From Verrucomicrobiia bacterium (GTDB taxonomy: Bacteria > Verrucomicrobiota > Verrucomicrobiia > Verrucomicrobiales > DEV007), in assembly GCA_030430255.1 (NCBI GenBank), contig JAUIGD010000013.1, positions 1 through 37,390 of the forward strand: a DNA stretch of 37,390 bases, read 5' to 3'. Shown here piece after piece: positions 9,000-16,162 of this stretch. Below the pieces are notes generated by a model that saw only the letters and a program-made list of their open reading frames with translations, was not told the origin of the DNA and did not search any database. Every line of letters starts with the position of its first letter. Positions within the stretch are counted from its first letter, which is position 1. The position numbers and the translations under genes are program-made.

Positions 9000-9797
9000 A
9001 TGGCCCGACCCCGATCCAGCCCGGCGGCCAACGCGGTTTCGCTGTTCCCCTTCCTGAGCATCCTCGCCTGCGTGATCGGGGCGCTCACCCTGATCATCAG
9101 CGCCCTGAGCATGGCGCAGATCGCCGCCGGGCGCGAGGACGAGGACGTCAAACGCGCAGAGGACTACGTGGCTTTGCAAAACCGGCTGGCCGACGACCGC
9201 GAGCGACTCGAAAAACTGCGCGCCGAGGCCTCAGGCGGTGCCGCGCAACAGGCGGAGCTGGCCAGATTGAAATCCGACGCCGCGCGCATGCGCAGCGAGT
9301 TGGACGAACTGGAGAAGAGCGAAACGGAGCGGCAGAAGCTCGAGACCCGCGCCGAGGAGCTGGCCGCACAGATCGACAACCTGGCCACCGGCGACGCGGC
9401 GATGGCCGAACAGATCGCGGCCGCCGAATCGCAACTGGCGGCGCTGGAGGAACGCGAACGGGAGGGGCGCCGCGTGCAGATCCTGCCCTCGCGGGGGGTG
9501 TCGCGCATCGCCCCGGCCTTCGTCGAGGTCGCCGAGGCGGGGCTCGTGCTCCACACCCGCACGCGGAGCGTCGAGGTCGCGCGGGCAGCGATCGCCACCG
9601 ACGAGAATCTGCGCAAGCTGGTCGAGTTCGCCGGGCGGGTCGAGCGCGGGACGCTGGTGCTGTTGCTGCGTCCCGAGGGGCACGCGACCTACGCCGCCTT
9701 CCGCACGGTCGCCCAGCGCGAGGGCTGGCCGTACGCCAAGCTGCCGATCCCGGCCCCGGGGCCGATCGACCTCAAGCTGTTCAACATCGACCGCTGA
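9000..9797 (+). CDS. ExbD-like single-pass coiled-coil protein, first partner
   Basis: A protein of 265 residues. A short basic N-terminus is followed by one membrane helix at about 14-42, where the phrase SLFPFLSILACVIGAL is typical of ExbD/TolR-like partners. A charged coiled coil runs from about 48 to 155, and a small alpha/beta domain at about 160-265 ends in DLKLFNID. The start is 4 bases after the TolQ-like stop and the next gene starts 6 bases after this stop. By analogy it would be the periplasm-facing stator or rod worked by the TolQ-like channel. I recognise the architecture but not a named family. Confidence 0.65.
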   Translation: MARPRSSPAANAVSLFPFLSILACVIGALTLIISALSMAQIAAGREDEDVKRAEDYVALQNRLADDRERLEKLRAEASGGAAQQAELARLKSDAARMRSELDELEKSETERQKLETRAEELAAQIDNLATGDAAMAEQIAAAESQLAALEEREREGRRVQILPSRGVSRIAPAFVEVAEAGLVLHTRTRSVEVARAAIATDENLRKLVEFAGRVERGTLVLLLRPEGHATYAAFRTVAQREGWPYAKLPIPAPGPIDLKLFNIDR

Positions 9798-9802
9798 CAA
9801 CC

Positions 9803-10909
9803 GTGCCGAGAAGACGACGCCGAAGCGACACGGGCGGGGGCAACCTCGACTCGCTGCTCGACACCATGACGAACGTCGTGGGCATCTTGGTGATCGTGCT
9901 GATCATGACCCAGGTGAACGTCGCCGATGCCGTCCGCCGGCTGCGCTCCGGCCTCCCTGAGGTTTCCGCCGCCGAGTTCGCCCAGTTGCAGGGCGAGGCC
10001 GGGGTGGTGGCGCGCGAGATCGAGCTGTTGAGCGACCCCGGCGAGGCGCCCGACCCGGCGGAACTCGACGACGCCCGCGCCCGCGCCGGCGTGCTGGCGG
10101 TCGAGCTCGAGGAGGCCAGAGCGGGCGAACAGACCCTGCGGCAGCTGCGGCAATTGGTGGCCGAACGCACCGCCGCGGCGGAGGCGGCGACCGAGGCGAG
10201 ACGCGAGCGCGAGGAGATGCTGGCCGGCCTGCTCGACCGCAGCGCCAAGCTCGAGACGGCAGCCGCGCGCCCGCCGGCCCGCGTGCGGATGCCGGACCCG
10301 CGCCCGGCGCGGGAGGATGCCGAGCGCGTGGTCATGGCCTGCCTCGGCGAGCGTGTCTACCTCATCGACCCCGCCGGCTTGGCGGAGGTCGCCAAACGGG
10401 CGCTCGAGGGTGGCGGACGCCGGCTGATCCACTCGGTCGAAGGCAGCGGCGACAAGCGCCGGACGATCTACAAGCGCGCCGAGAGCACCGCGCACATCGG
10501 CAAAGGCAAGACCGGCGACCCGCAGGCGACCGTCGAGCTGCACACCCGCCCGAACGCCCCGTGGGGCGGCCTGCACATCACCCCTCGACCGGACGGCGGC
10601 GAGCCCATCAGCGCCGTGTCGGCCAACCCCGACAACCCGGTGCGCCAGCGGATGCAGAAGGCTTTCCTCGACCGCGACTACATCTACTTCCACGTTTTCC
10701 CCGACGCCTTCGAGACCTACCTCGAGGCGCGCCGCCTGGCCGAAGTCGAGCACAGCTGCCCGGTCGGCTGGGAGTTCATCGGCACCGGGGGGCGCATCTG
10801 GGCGGGGCTGCCGGGCGTGCGGTTCGAACACACCCCCCCTCCCCCGAAACCACCCGGCGAACAACCCAAACCCAAGCCGAATCCGCCACGGCCGAACGTG
10901 CTGGATTGA
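9803..10909 (+). CDS. ExbD-like single-pass coiled-coil protein, second partner
   Basis: A protein of 368 residues starting at GTG 9803; no ATG fits before the membrane helix. The N-terminus is very basic (RRRRR at 3-7). It continues with GGGNLDSLLDTMTNVVGILV (11-30) and a membrane helix at about 22-42. The LDTMTNVV...VLIMTQV segment is strongly ExbD-like. A coiled coil spans about 55-150. The C-terminal domain contains a stretch FETYLEARRLA, echoing TYAAFRTVAQ in the preceding protein, so the two are probably distant paralogues. The tail is proline- and lysine-rich, perhaps reaching peptidoglycan. It is the last gene of the module and meets a convergent sulfatase 67 bp on. Confidence 0.65.
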   Translation: MPRRRRRSDTGGGNLDSLLDTMTNVVGILVIVLIMTQVNVADAVRRLRSGLPEVSAAEFAQLQGEAGVVAREIELLSDPGEAPDPAELDDARARAGVLAVELEEARAGEQTLRQLRQLVAERTAAAEAATEARREREEMLAGLLDRSAKLETAAARPPARVRMPDPRPAREDAERVVMACLGERVYLIDPAGLAEVAKRALEGGGRRLIHSVEGSGDKRRTIYKRAESTAHIGKGKTGDPQATVELHTRPNAPWGGLHITPRPDGGEPISAVSANPDNPVRQRMQKAFLDRDYIYFHVFPDAFETYLEARRLAEVEHSCPVGWEFIGTGGRIWAGLPGVRFEHTPPPPKPPGEQPKPKPNPPRPNVLD

Positions 10910-10920
10910 GGCCCCGCGAC

Positions 10921-10978
10921 AGGGATGTCGCCGCCACGCGCCTCGGGCTGCGCTTTCGACGGCGGTGCCGACGTCCCT
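10921..10978. terminator. Possible bidirectional hairpin between convergent genes
   Basis: AGGGATGTCG-CCGCC (10921-10935) can pair with GGCGG (10961-10965) and CGACGTCCCT (10969-10978), allowing one G-U pair and a small bulge. It lies between the ends of the ExbD-like gene and the convergent sulfatase, overlapping the latter's stop. There is no T-run on either side, so intrinsic termination is uncertain. Confidence 0.35.
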
Positions 10979-12308
10979 ACTTCGTCGTGCGCTTCAGCTC
11001 CGCGCGCCGTCTCGCCAGCCGGGGGTCAGCGGCGCGGGTCAGGGAGACCTCGCCGTCGAGGGCGGGTTTGAGCACGGCGTAGGCGGCGGCGGCCTTGCTG
11101 GGGAGGCGCTCCGTGTCGAGCGCGAACTCCTCCTTCGGGTCGGCGGCGACATTGTAGAAGCGCCCGTCGGCGTAGAGCTTGTAGCTGCGGTCGCGCACGT
11201 GCTGGCTGGCTTTGTCGCGGACGCCGTCGCGCTGGTACCAACAGTACAGATGTGAGCGGCCGGCGAAGTCGCGGTCGCCGCGCAGCAGTGGCGCGAAGCT
11301 GGTGCCGCGGAGGCGGAGCGACTCCGGCACTTCGGCGCCGCCGAGCTCGCAGACGGTCGGCAGCCAGTCGGTGAGCTCGATCAAGGCGTCGGAGACGAAC
11401 CCCGCCGGCGCTGTGCCCGGCCAGCTGGCGACCATGGGTACGTGGGTGCCGTTGTCGCGGGTGCTGCCCTTGCCGCCCGGGTAGGGCTTGCCCTCGAACC
11501 GGGTGGTGACCGAAGTCGCGGTGCCATTGTCGCCGGTGAAGAGGACCAAGGTATCTTCGCGGATGCCGAGGGCGGCGAGCTTGGCGTCGATCTTGCCGAC
11601 GATCTTGTCGGTGTAGGCGACCATGTCTTTGAAATAGTGCGGGTTCTTCTGCCCGTCCGAACCCTTCGCCTCGGGATCCCAGTCGGGCGAATCCGGGGTC
11701 GGCTCGAAGGGCCAGTGCGGGAGGATCATCGGGTAATAGGCGAAGAACGGACCGTCGTCGTGCTTGCGCTCGATGAAATCGCAGAGGTAGTCGCTGACGA
11801 TGTCCGGCCCATACTCGCCGCCGGTGTAGTCTTTGAGCTCCCCGTTCACCTCCAGCCCCGGGTTCGGGTAACGGCTCGGCCGCCGCGTGACCTGCCAGAG
11901 GCAGTACTCGTCGAAGCCGAACCGGGCCGGCGCCTCGAGGCCGCCGTCGAGCTGCCACTTGCCGACCACGCAGGTCGCGTAGCCGGCGCGCTTGAGCAGG
12001 TGGGCGAAGGTGGTGGCCTCGGGGTCGAGCACGCCGAAGCGGAGGTAGTTCCGGTTGTTGGAGATGCCGGTCATGAGCTGCACCCGGGAGGGCGTGCAGA
12101 TCGGTTGCGAGTGCGCGTGCAAAAAGCGCACCCCGCCTTTGGCCAGCCGGTCGAGGTGCGGCGTCTCGTAGTCGGTCCAGCCGTTGGCGGACAGGCACTC
12201 GAAGCCCATGTCGTCGGCCATGATGACGACGATGTTGGGCCGGTCGGCGGCCCGGCAGAGCGGCGCGAAGGCGACGGCGGAGACGAAGGCGAGGACGAGG
12301 CGGTGCAT
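10977..12308 (-). CDS. Secreted arylsulfatase-family enzyme (CTPSR type)
   Basis: Exported type I sulfatase of 443 residues. A signal peptide covers residues 1-20 (MHRLVLAFVS...CRA). Metal-site Asp32-Asp33 lies in IMADDMGFECL. The formylglycine signature is C71-T-P-S-R75. VVGKWQL (about 117-123) is the conserved lysine strand, and FTGDNGTA supplies the second pair of metal ligands. The C-terminal subdomain is complete (SYKLYADGRFYN). It should hydrolyse sulfate esters in the periplasm or outside. It differs clearly from the other three sulfatases here, so they are not a recent tandem duplication. It is divergently arranged to the ammonium transporter, with 199 bp between them. Confidence 0.9.
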   Translation of the reverse strand: MHRLVLAFVSAVAFAPLCRAADRPNIVVIMADDMGFECLSANGWTDYETPHLDRLAKGGVRFLHAHSQPICTPSRVQLMTGISNNRNYLRFGVLDPEATTFAHLLKRAGYATCVVGKWQLDGGLEAPARFGFDEYCLWQVTRRPSRYPNPGLEVNGELKDYTGGEYGPDIVSDYLCDFIERKHDDGPFFAYYPMILPHWPFEPTPDSPDWDPEAKGSDGQKNPHYFKDMVAYTDKIVGKIDAKLAALGIREDTLVLFTGDNGTATSVTTRFEGKPYPGGKGSTRDNGTHVPMVASWPGTAPAGFVSDALIELTDWLPTVCELGGAEVPESLRLRGTSFAPLLRGDRDFAGRSHLYCWYQRDGVRDKASQHVRDRSYKLYADGRFYNVAADPKEEFALDTERLPSKAAAAYAVLKPALDGEVSLTRAADPRLARRRAELKRTTK

Positions 12309-12507
12309 GGCGGCGAGCCTAGCCCGGATCGAAGGCCAATGCCACGGCGGGCGCCGCGGCCGAGCCGGTGCCCTCTTCCTCCGGGCGCCCGGAGATGGAT
12401 CGGACAGCAGGCTCCCAAAACCGGCTCATGAGCGGCATGAAAACTGCTCATATTTACTCTGTCTCGCGGTCGGAAAGCCGCACTGCCAAACCCATAACCT
12501 ACTGAAA
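12309..12507. promoter_or_regulatory. Divergent sulfatase/amt control region
   Basis: This gene-free gap should carry promoters for both flanking genes. It contains a perfect 16-bp palindrome at 12379-12394 (CTCCGGGC followed by GCCCGGAG) and a short AT-richer patch near 12437-12462 just upstream of amt. I could not see a sigma-54 type GG-N10-GC element or a convincing -35/-10 pair. An AGCCCGGATCG word at 12321-12331 resembles the ends of repeat R2. Confidence 0.3.
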
Positions 12508-13833
12508 ATGAAAAAGATGCTCGCGCCTCTAGGCGTGTTCTTGTTGTTGCTGTGTACCGCCTCGTTCGGCTTTGCGGAGGACGTGGATCCCACCGCTCCC
12601 GCCACCCTCGGCGACGTCGAAGCCGCCACCGGCGCGGCCAACACCGCTTGGATCATGACGGCGACCGCCTTGGTGCTGTTCATGACCCTGCCGGGCCTGG
12701 CGCTGTTCTACGGCGGCCTCGTGCAGCGGAAAAACGTCCTCTCGGTGCTGATGCACTGCTTCGCCATGGCCTGTATCTTGACGTTCGTCTGGCTGGTCGC
12801 GGGCTATTCGCTGGCGCTGGAGGGGAGCGGCAAGTGGGTCGGAGATTTCTCGGCGCTGTTCGGGAACGGCCTGGGGGTCGATGACACCGGCTCCGCGGAC
12901 ATCCCTGGGATCTTGGGCTTCGGTTTCCAGATGACCTTTTTCATCATCACCCCGGCGCTGGTCATCGGCACCTTCGTCGAGCGGGTCAAATTCTCAGCGG
13001 TGATGCTGTTCGCCGTCCTCTGGGGCCTGTTCTGCTACGCGCCGATCTGCCACATGGTCTGGGACAGCGACGGCTGGATGTTCAACCTCGGCAACGGGGT
13101 GATCGACCTCGCCGGGGGCGTCGTCGTCCACATCACCGCGGGGGTCGCGGCGCTGATCTTCTGCATCATGATCGGCCCGCGGAAGAATCCCCAGCCGCCG
13201 CACAGCCTGGTGCTCACGGTGGTCGGGACCTGCATGCTGTGGGTCGGCTGGTTCGGCTTCAACGGAGGCAGCGGCCTGGCCGCCAACGGCGCCGGCGCGA
13301 TGGCCATCGTCGTCACCCACATCTCCGCCGCCACCGCCGCGCTGACCTGGATGGTGATCGACCTCGTCACCACCAAGAAGCCGACCGTGCTCGGGATCTG
13401 CACCGGCGCGATCGCCGGCCTGGCCGCGATCACCCCCGCGTCGGGCGTCGCCGGGCCACAGGGCGCGCTGCTCATCGGCCTGCTCTCCGGGGCCATCTGC
13501 TGGTTCTTCTCGGTGACGATCAAGAACAAGTTCGGCTACGACGACTCGCTCGACGTGGTCGGCGTGCACGGCGTCGGCGGCCTGGTCGGGACCTTGATGG
13601 CCGCGGTGGTGGCGGGTTCGCTCGGCGGCTTCGCCCCGGACGGCTTCCCCGGGATCGGCGCCCAGCTGGGCACGCAGGCGATCGGCTCGCTGTTCACCAT
13701 CGTCTTCACCGCGGTGGTGACGGTGGTGATCCTGTTGGTGGTCAAAGCCACGGTCGGGCTGCGCGTCGACGAGCAGGACGAGGTGATCGGCCTCGACCAA
13801 GCTTCACACGGCGAGACCGGCTATATCGACTAG
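12508..13833 (+). CDS. amt: Ammonium transporter (Amt/MEP/Rh family)
   Basis: Amt channel of 441 residues that moves ammonium across the inner membrane. Residues 1-23 (MKKMLAPLGVFLLLL...FA) are a signal peptide, as in E. coli AmtB. Eleven membrane helices follow. The pore histidine pair is His208 (GGVVVHITAG) and His354 (VGVHGVGG). The helix-5 aspartate is Asp200, and FYGGLVQRKN (67-76) is the family signature. The start at 12508 puts the signal peptide at the N-terminus; an in-frame reading upstream is not supported. No glnK/PII gene adjoins it, unlike the common glnK-amtB pair. A strong hairpin terminator lies at 13869-13898. Confidence 0.96.
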   Translation: MKKMLAPLGVFLLLLCTASFGFAEDVDPTAPATLGDVEAATGAANTAWIMTATALVLFMTLPGLALFYGGLVQRKNVLSVLMHCFAMACILTFVWLVAGYSLALEGSGKWVGDFSALFGNGLGVDDTGSADIPGILGFGFQMTFFIITPALVIGTFVERVKFSAVMLFAVLWGLFCYAPICHMVWDSDGWMFNLGNGVIDLAGGVVVHITAGVAALIFCIMIGPRKNPQPPHSLVLTVVGTCMLWVGWFGFNGGSGLAANGAGAMAIVVTHISAATAALTWMVIDLVTTKKPTVLGICTGAIAGLAAITPASGVAGPQGALLIGLLSGAICWFFSVTIKNKFGYDDSLDVVGVHGVGGLVGTLMAAVVAGSLGGFAPDGFPGIGAQLGTQAIGSLFTIVFTAVVTVVILLVVKATVGLRVDEQDEVIGLDQASHGETGYID

Positions 13834-13868
13834 CCGGGATCATTCGCGGGCAGAGGACTTGAAACACA

Positions 13869-13898
13869 GAAGCCCGCCGGGGAGACCCGGCGGGCTTC
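13869..13898. terminator. Rho-independent terminator after amt
   Basis: A perfect 13-bp stem (GAAGCCCGCCGGG at 13869-13881, complement at 13886-13898) encloses a GAGA tetraloop, followed by TTCG. It stands 35 bp after the amt stop and 16 bp before the stop of the convergent VOC gene. The minus-strand copy is flanked by TGTGTTTC, so it may serve both genes. Confidence 0.85.
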
Positions 13899-13914
13899 TT
13901 CGTGGATGTCGCGG

Positions 13915-14313
13915 CTACACGAACTGCCAGAGCGCGATGGGGGCGCCCTGCGGGTCGGTCAGGGCGGCGAAGCGGCCCTTGCCTGGGACGTCGGTGGCCG
14001 GCATGCAGACGTGCGCTCCGAGCCCTTCAGCCTTGGCGACGGCGGCGTCGAGGTCCTCGACGGTGATATAGCTGTTCCACATCGTCGGCACCTCCGCCCT
14101 CGGCGGCTTGACCATGCCGCCGACCGGGCGGCCGCCGATGCTGCACATGTGGTAGTCGCCGTCCGGCATCGGCATCGTCTCGACCTCCCAGCCGAACATC
14201 TCGCTGTAGAAGGCCTTGCTGGCCTCGGGGTCTTGGGTCACCAGCTCGTTCCAGCTGATGATGCCCGGGGTGCGGTCTTCGGCGTCTTCGGGGCAGTTGT
14301 TCTCTTCGCTCAT
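13915..14313 (-). CDS. VOC/glyoxalase-fold protein
   Basis: A cytoplasmic protein of 132 residues with the vicinal-oxygen-chelate fold in two halves. The first half begins with GIISWNELVTQDPEASKAFY and contains SEMFGWEVE. The second has WNSYITVEDLDAAVAKAEGLGA and ends LTDPQGAPIALWQ. This matches the bleomycin-resistance/glyoxalase-like 'DPEaskaFYsevFGW' group, whose substrates vary, so no reaction can be assigned. The start at 14313 gives a normal N-terminus. A longer version from 14379 would begin with a lipobox-like LAGC but has no basic n-region, so it is less likely. It is divergent from the SMUG1-like gene. Confidence 0.75.
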   Translation of the reverse strand: MSEENNCPEDAEDRTPGIISWNELVTQDPEASKAFYSEMFGWEVETMPMPDGDYHMCSIGGRPVGGMVKPPRAEVPTMWNSYITVEDLDAAVAKAEGLGAHVCMPATDVPGKGRFAALTDPQGAPIALWQFV

Positions 14314-14465
14314 GGCTTGCTGTGGATGTGGGTTTGTCGTTTCTCTCGGGCAGCCGGCAAGGCCCCCGAGGACCATCATGGAGCCATCGGCGGCGCTGGC
14401 GAGCGAATTCCCGAATCCCGACCTGCAGGCTTGCCGCCCGGGCCGGGCGGCGTAGCCTCGCCCCC

Positions 14466-15200
14466 ATGCCGAAACGCAACCCTTCCCAGGCGGTGGCCGA
14501 TGCCGCGCGCGAGCTGTCCGAGGCCTGCGCCGGGCTGCGCTTCGCGGAGCCGACGGCCTACGTCTACAACCCGCTCGACTACGCCTGGGCAGCGCACGAC
14601 TTGTACATCCAAAAATTCGCGAACACCGAGAAGCGCGCGGTGCTGTTGGGGATGAACCCCGGCCCGTGGGGGATGGCGCAGACCGGCGTGCCGTTCGGGG
14701 AGATCCCGGCGGTGCGCGGCTGGATGGGCATCGAGGCGGAGGTCGCGAAGCCCCGCCCGGAGCACCCGAAGCGGCCGGTGGAGGGGTTCGGCTGCACGCG
14801 TTCCGAGGTCAGCGGGCGGCGCCTGTGGGGCCTGTTCGCCGAGCGCTTCGGGTCGCCGGAGGCCTTCTTCGCCGACCACTACGTGGCCAACTACTGCCCG
14901 CTCGTCTTCATGGAGGAGTCCGGGAAGAACCGCACGCCGGACAAGCTGCCGGCCGCCGAGCGCGCGGCGCTAGACGCGGCCTGCGATGCGCATCTGGTGA
15001 AACTGTTGGAAGCGCTGCGCCCGGAGTGGGTGATCGGGGTCGGGGCGTACGCCGAGACGAAACTGAAGGAGGCGCTGCCGGCGTTGGGCTTCACCCCGAC
15101 GGTGGGCAAGGTGTTGCACCCGAGCCCCGCCAGCCCGGCAGCGAACCGCGGCTGGGCGGAGGCCGCGACCAAGCAGTTGGTCGGGCAGGGCGTCTGGTGA
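14466..15200 (+). CDS. SMUG1-type uracil-DNA glycosylase
   Basis: A protein of 244 residues in the uracil-DNA glycosylase superfamily. The SMUG1 hallmarks are clear. Motif 1 is GMNPGPWGMAQTGVPFGE at 62-79, with the catalytic Asn64. Motif 2 is HPSPASPAANRGW starting at His218. It should excise uracil and oxidised pyrimidines such as 5-hydroxymethyluracil from DNA, starting base-excision repair. SMUG1 is mainly an animal enzyme with scattered bacterial homologues; from memory these include Opitutaceae, consistent with the suggested phylum. The ATG at 14466 is the first sensible start. It is monocistronic, divergent from the VOC gene. Confidence 0.9.
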   Translation: MPKRNPSQAVADAARELSEACAGLRFAEPTAYVYNPLDYAWAAHDLYIQKFANTEKRAVLLGMNPGPWGMAQTGVPFGEIPAVRGWMGIEAEVAKPRPEHPKRPVEGFGCTRSEVSGRRLWGLFAERFGSPEAFFADHYVANYCPLVFMEESGKNRTPDKLPAAERAALDAACDAHLVKLLEALRPEWVIGVGAYAETKLKEALPALGFTPTVGKVLHPSPASPAANRGWAEAATKQLVGQGVW

Positions 15201-15308
15201 GGGCGACCAATTGCCCGTGAAGGGCGCGGAGGAGGACGCGGCAGCGGTTGGGTTTCCTTCGGCGGGGCCGAGACCTCGTGTGCGTTCAGGGTCGGTCACG
15301 GCGGAGAC

Positions 15309-15380
15309 GGAACTCCGCCCTCTAAGAGGCGGGGGGGAACTCCGCCCTCCAAGAGGCGGGGAGGAGCTCCATCCTCCGCC
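15309..15380. repeat. 27-bp tandem hairpin repeat
   Basis: Two near-identical 27-bp units (15309-15335 and 15336-15362), differing at a T/C and an end base, read GGAACTCCGCCCTC.AAGAGG and a G-run. A degraded third unit follows (15363-15380). Each unit can fold through CCGCC...TCT paired with AGAGGCGG. It sits in the 286-bp convergent gap between the SMUG1-like gene and the secreted VOC gene. Downstream, GCGCGCAGCGCGC is repeated near 15423 and 15474. Confidence 0.7.
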
Positions 15381-15486
15381 GGTCGGCGCAACCGTCCCGC
15401 AGCGCTCATCAATGACATCGTGCGCGCAGCGCGCCGAGCCCTTGATCCTTGGGAACTTAATTCCTGCGACCTGCGCGCGCAGCGCG

Positions 15487-16029
15487 CTACTTCGTCGGCT
15501 TGGGGCCGATGAGTTCGACGAAGTTGCCGTCGGGATCGCGGACGATGGTGAGGGCGAGGGAGGGGGCGTCGGGCAGGGGCACGGGCCCGTCGGCGATGGG
15601 CTTTACCCCGGCCGCGGCGAGGCGCTCGAGCGCGGCGTCGGTGCTCGCGACCATGATGGTGAGGTAGCTGAAGCCGAGGGTGGTGTCGATGTGGTCGTTC
15701 TTCGCCGCCCCGCCGCTGCCGGGGATCTGCATCAGCTTCAGCTTGGTGGCGCCCTCGCCCTCGCCGAGGGTGAGCACCTTGATCTCCAACTTTTTGCCGT
15801 CGGTCAGCCCGGCCTCTTTGGCGAAGTCGGCGGGCACCTCGAAGCCGCCCGCGAGCGTGAAGCCGATCGCCTCGGTGTAGAACTCGATCGAGGCCTCGAG
15901 GTCGCTGACGACGCAGCCGAGGTCGATGGTCTTCGAGGTGAAGCCAGCCCCTTCCCCTTCGTGATGGTCGGCGGCGGCGGGCAGGGCGATGGCGAGGCTG
16001 GCGATGGCGGCGAGGGACAGGGTCTTCAT
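15487..16029 (-). CDS. Secreted VOC/glyoxalase-like protein
   Basis: A protein of 180 residues. A signal peptide (MKTLSLAAIASLAIALPAAA, 1-20) is followed by DHHEGEG, then one VOC domain of two repeats. The domain shows LGCVVSDLEASIEFYTEAIG near 37-56, and ends with VRDPDGNFVELIGP near 163-176. Exported VOC proteins exist in Verrucomicrobia and Planctomycetes, but their substrates are unknown. It is the last member of the minus-strand run of exported proteins, 133 bp after the neighbouring sulfatase, with a hairpin in the gap; whether it shares that transcript is unclear. Confidence 0.8.
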   Translation of the reverse strand: MKTLSLAAIASLAIALPAAADHHEGEGAGFTSKTIDLGCVVSDLEASIEFYTEAIGFTLAGGFEVPADFAKEAGLTDGKKLEIKVLTLGEGEGATKLKLMQIPGSGGAAKNDHIDTTLGFSYLTIMVASTDAALERLAAAGVKPIADGPVPLPDAPSLALTIVRDPDGNFVELIGPKPTK

Positions 16030-16072
16030 GGTGCCTCTTTAGCGGAGCGCGAAGCGCGTTGCAAGCTCCGGC

Positions 16073-16118
16073 GGCGCTCTCGGCGAGAGCGCCCTACCCG
16101 CGCTACCCGCGCTACCGC
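16073..16118. repeat. Hairpin plus short direct repeats between sulfatase and VOC gene
   Basis: A perfect 9-bp stem, GGCGCTCTC (16073-16081) and GAGAGCGCC (16085-16093) with loop GGC, is followed by about two and a half copies of the 9-bp unit CTACCCGCG. The arrangement resembles the hairpins upstream of clpP. It may attenuate transcription between the two genes or be a small dispersed repeat. Confidence 0.5.
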
Positions 16119-16162
16119 GCGAACCTGCCGGCACGGTCGCCCCGCCGAGGCCGCCGCCCGCC

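Noticed and set aside
7677-10909. Zorya-type phage defence (ZorA/ZorB)
   Set aside because: The first gene is TolQ/MotA-like, but there is no OmpA-domain ZorB and no ZorC/D/E nuclease or helicase nearby.
14314-14379. Lipoprotein version of the VOC protein starting at 14379 (LAGC)
   Set aside because: The presumed signal lacks basic residues and a long hydrophobic core; the start at 14313 gives a normal cytoplasmic VOC protein.
15300-15380. Possible CRISPR array
   Set aside because: Only two adjacent 27-bp units without spacers and no cas genes; a simple tandem repeat.
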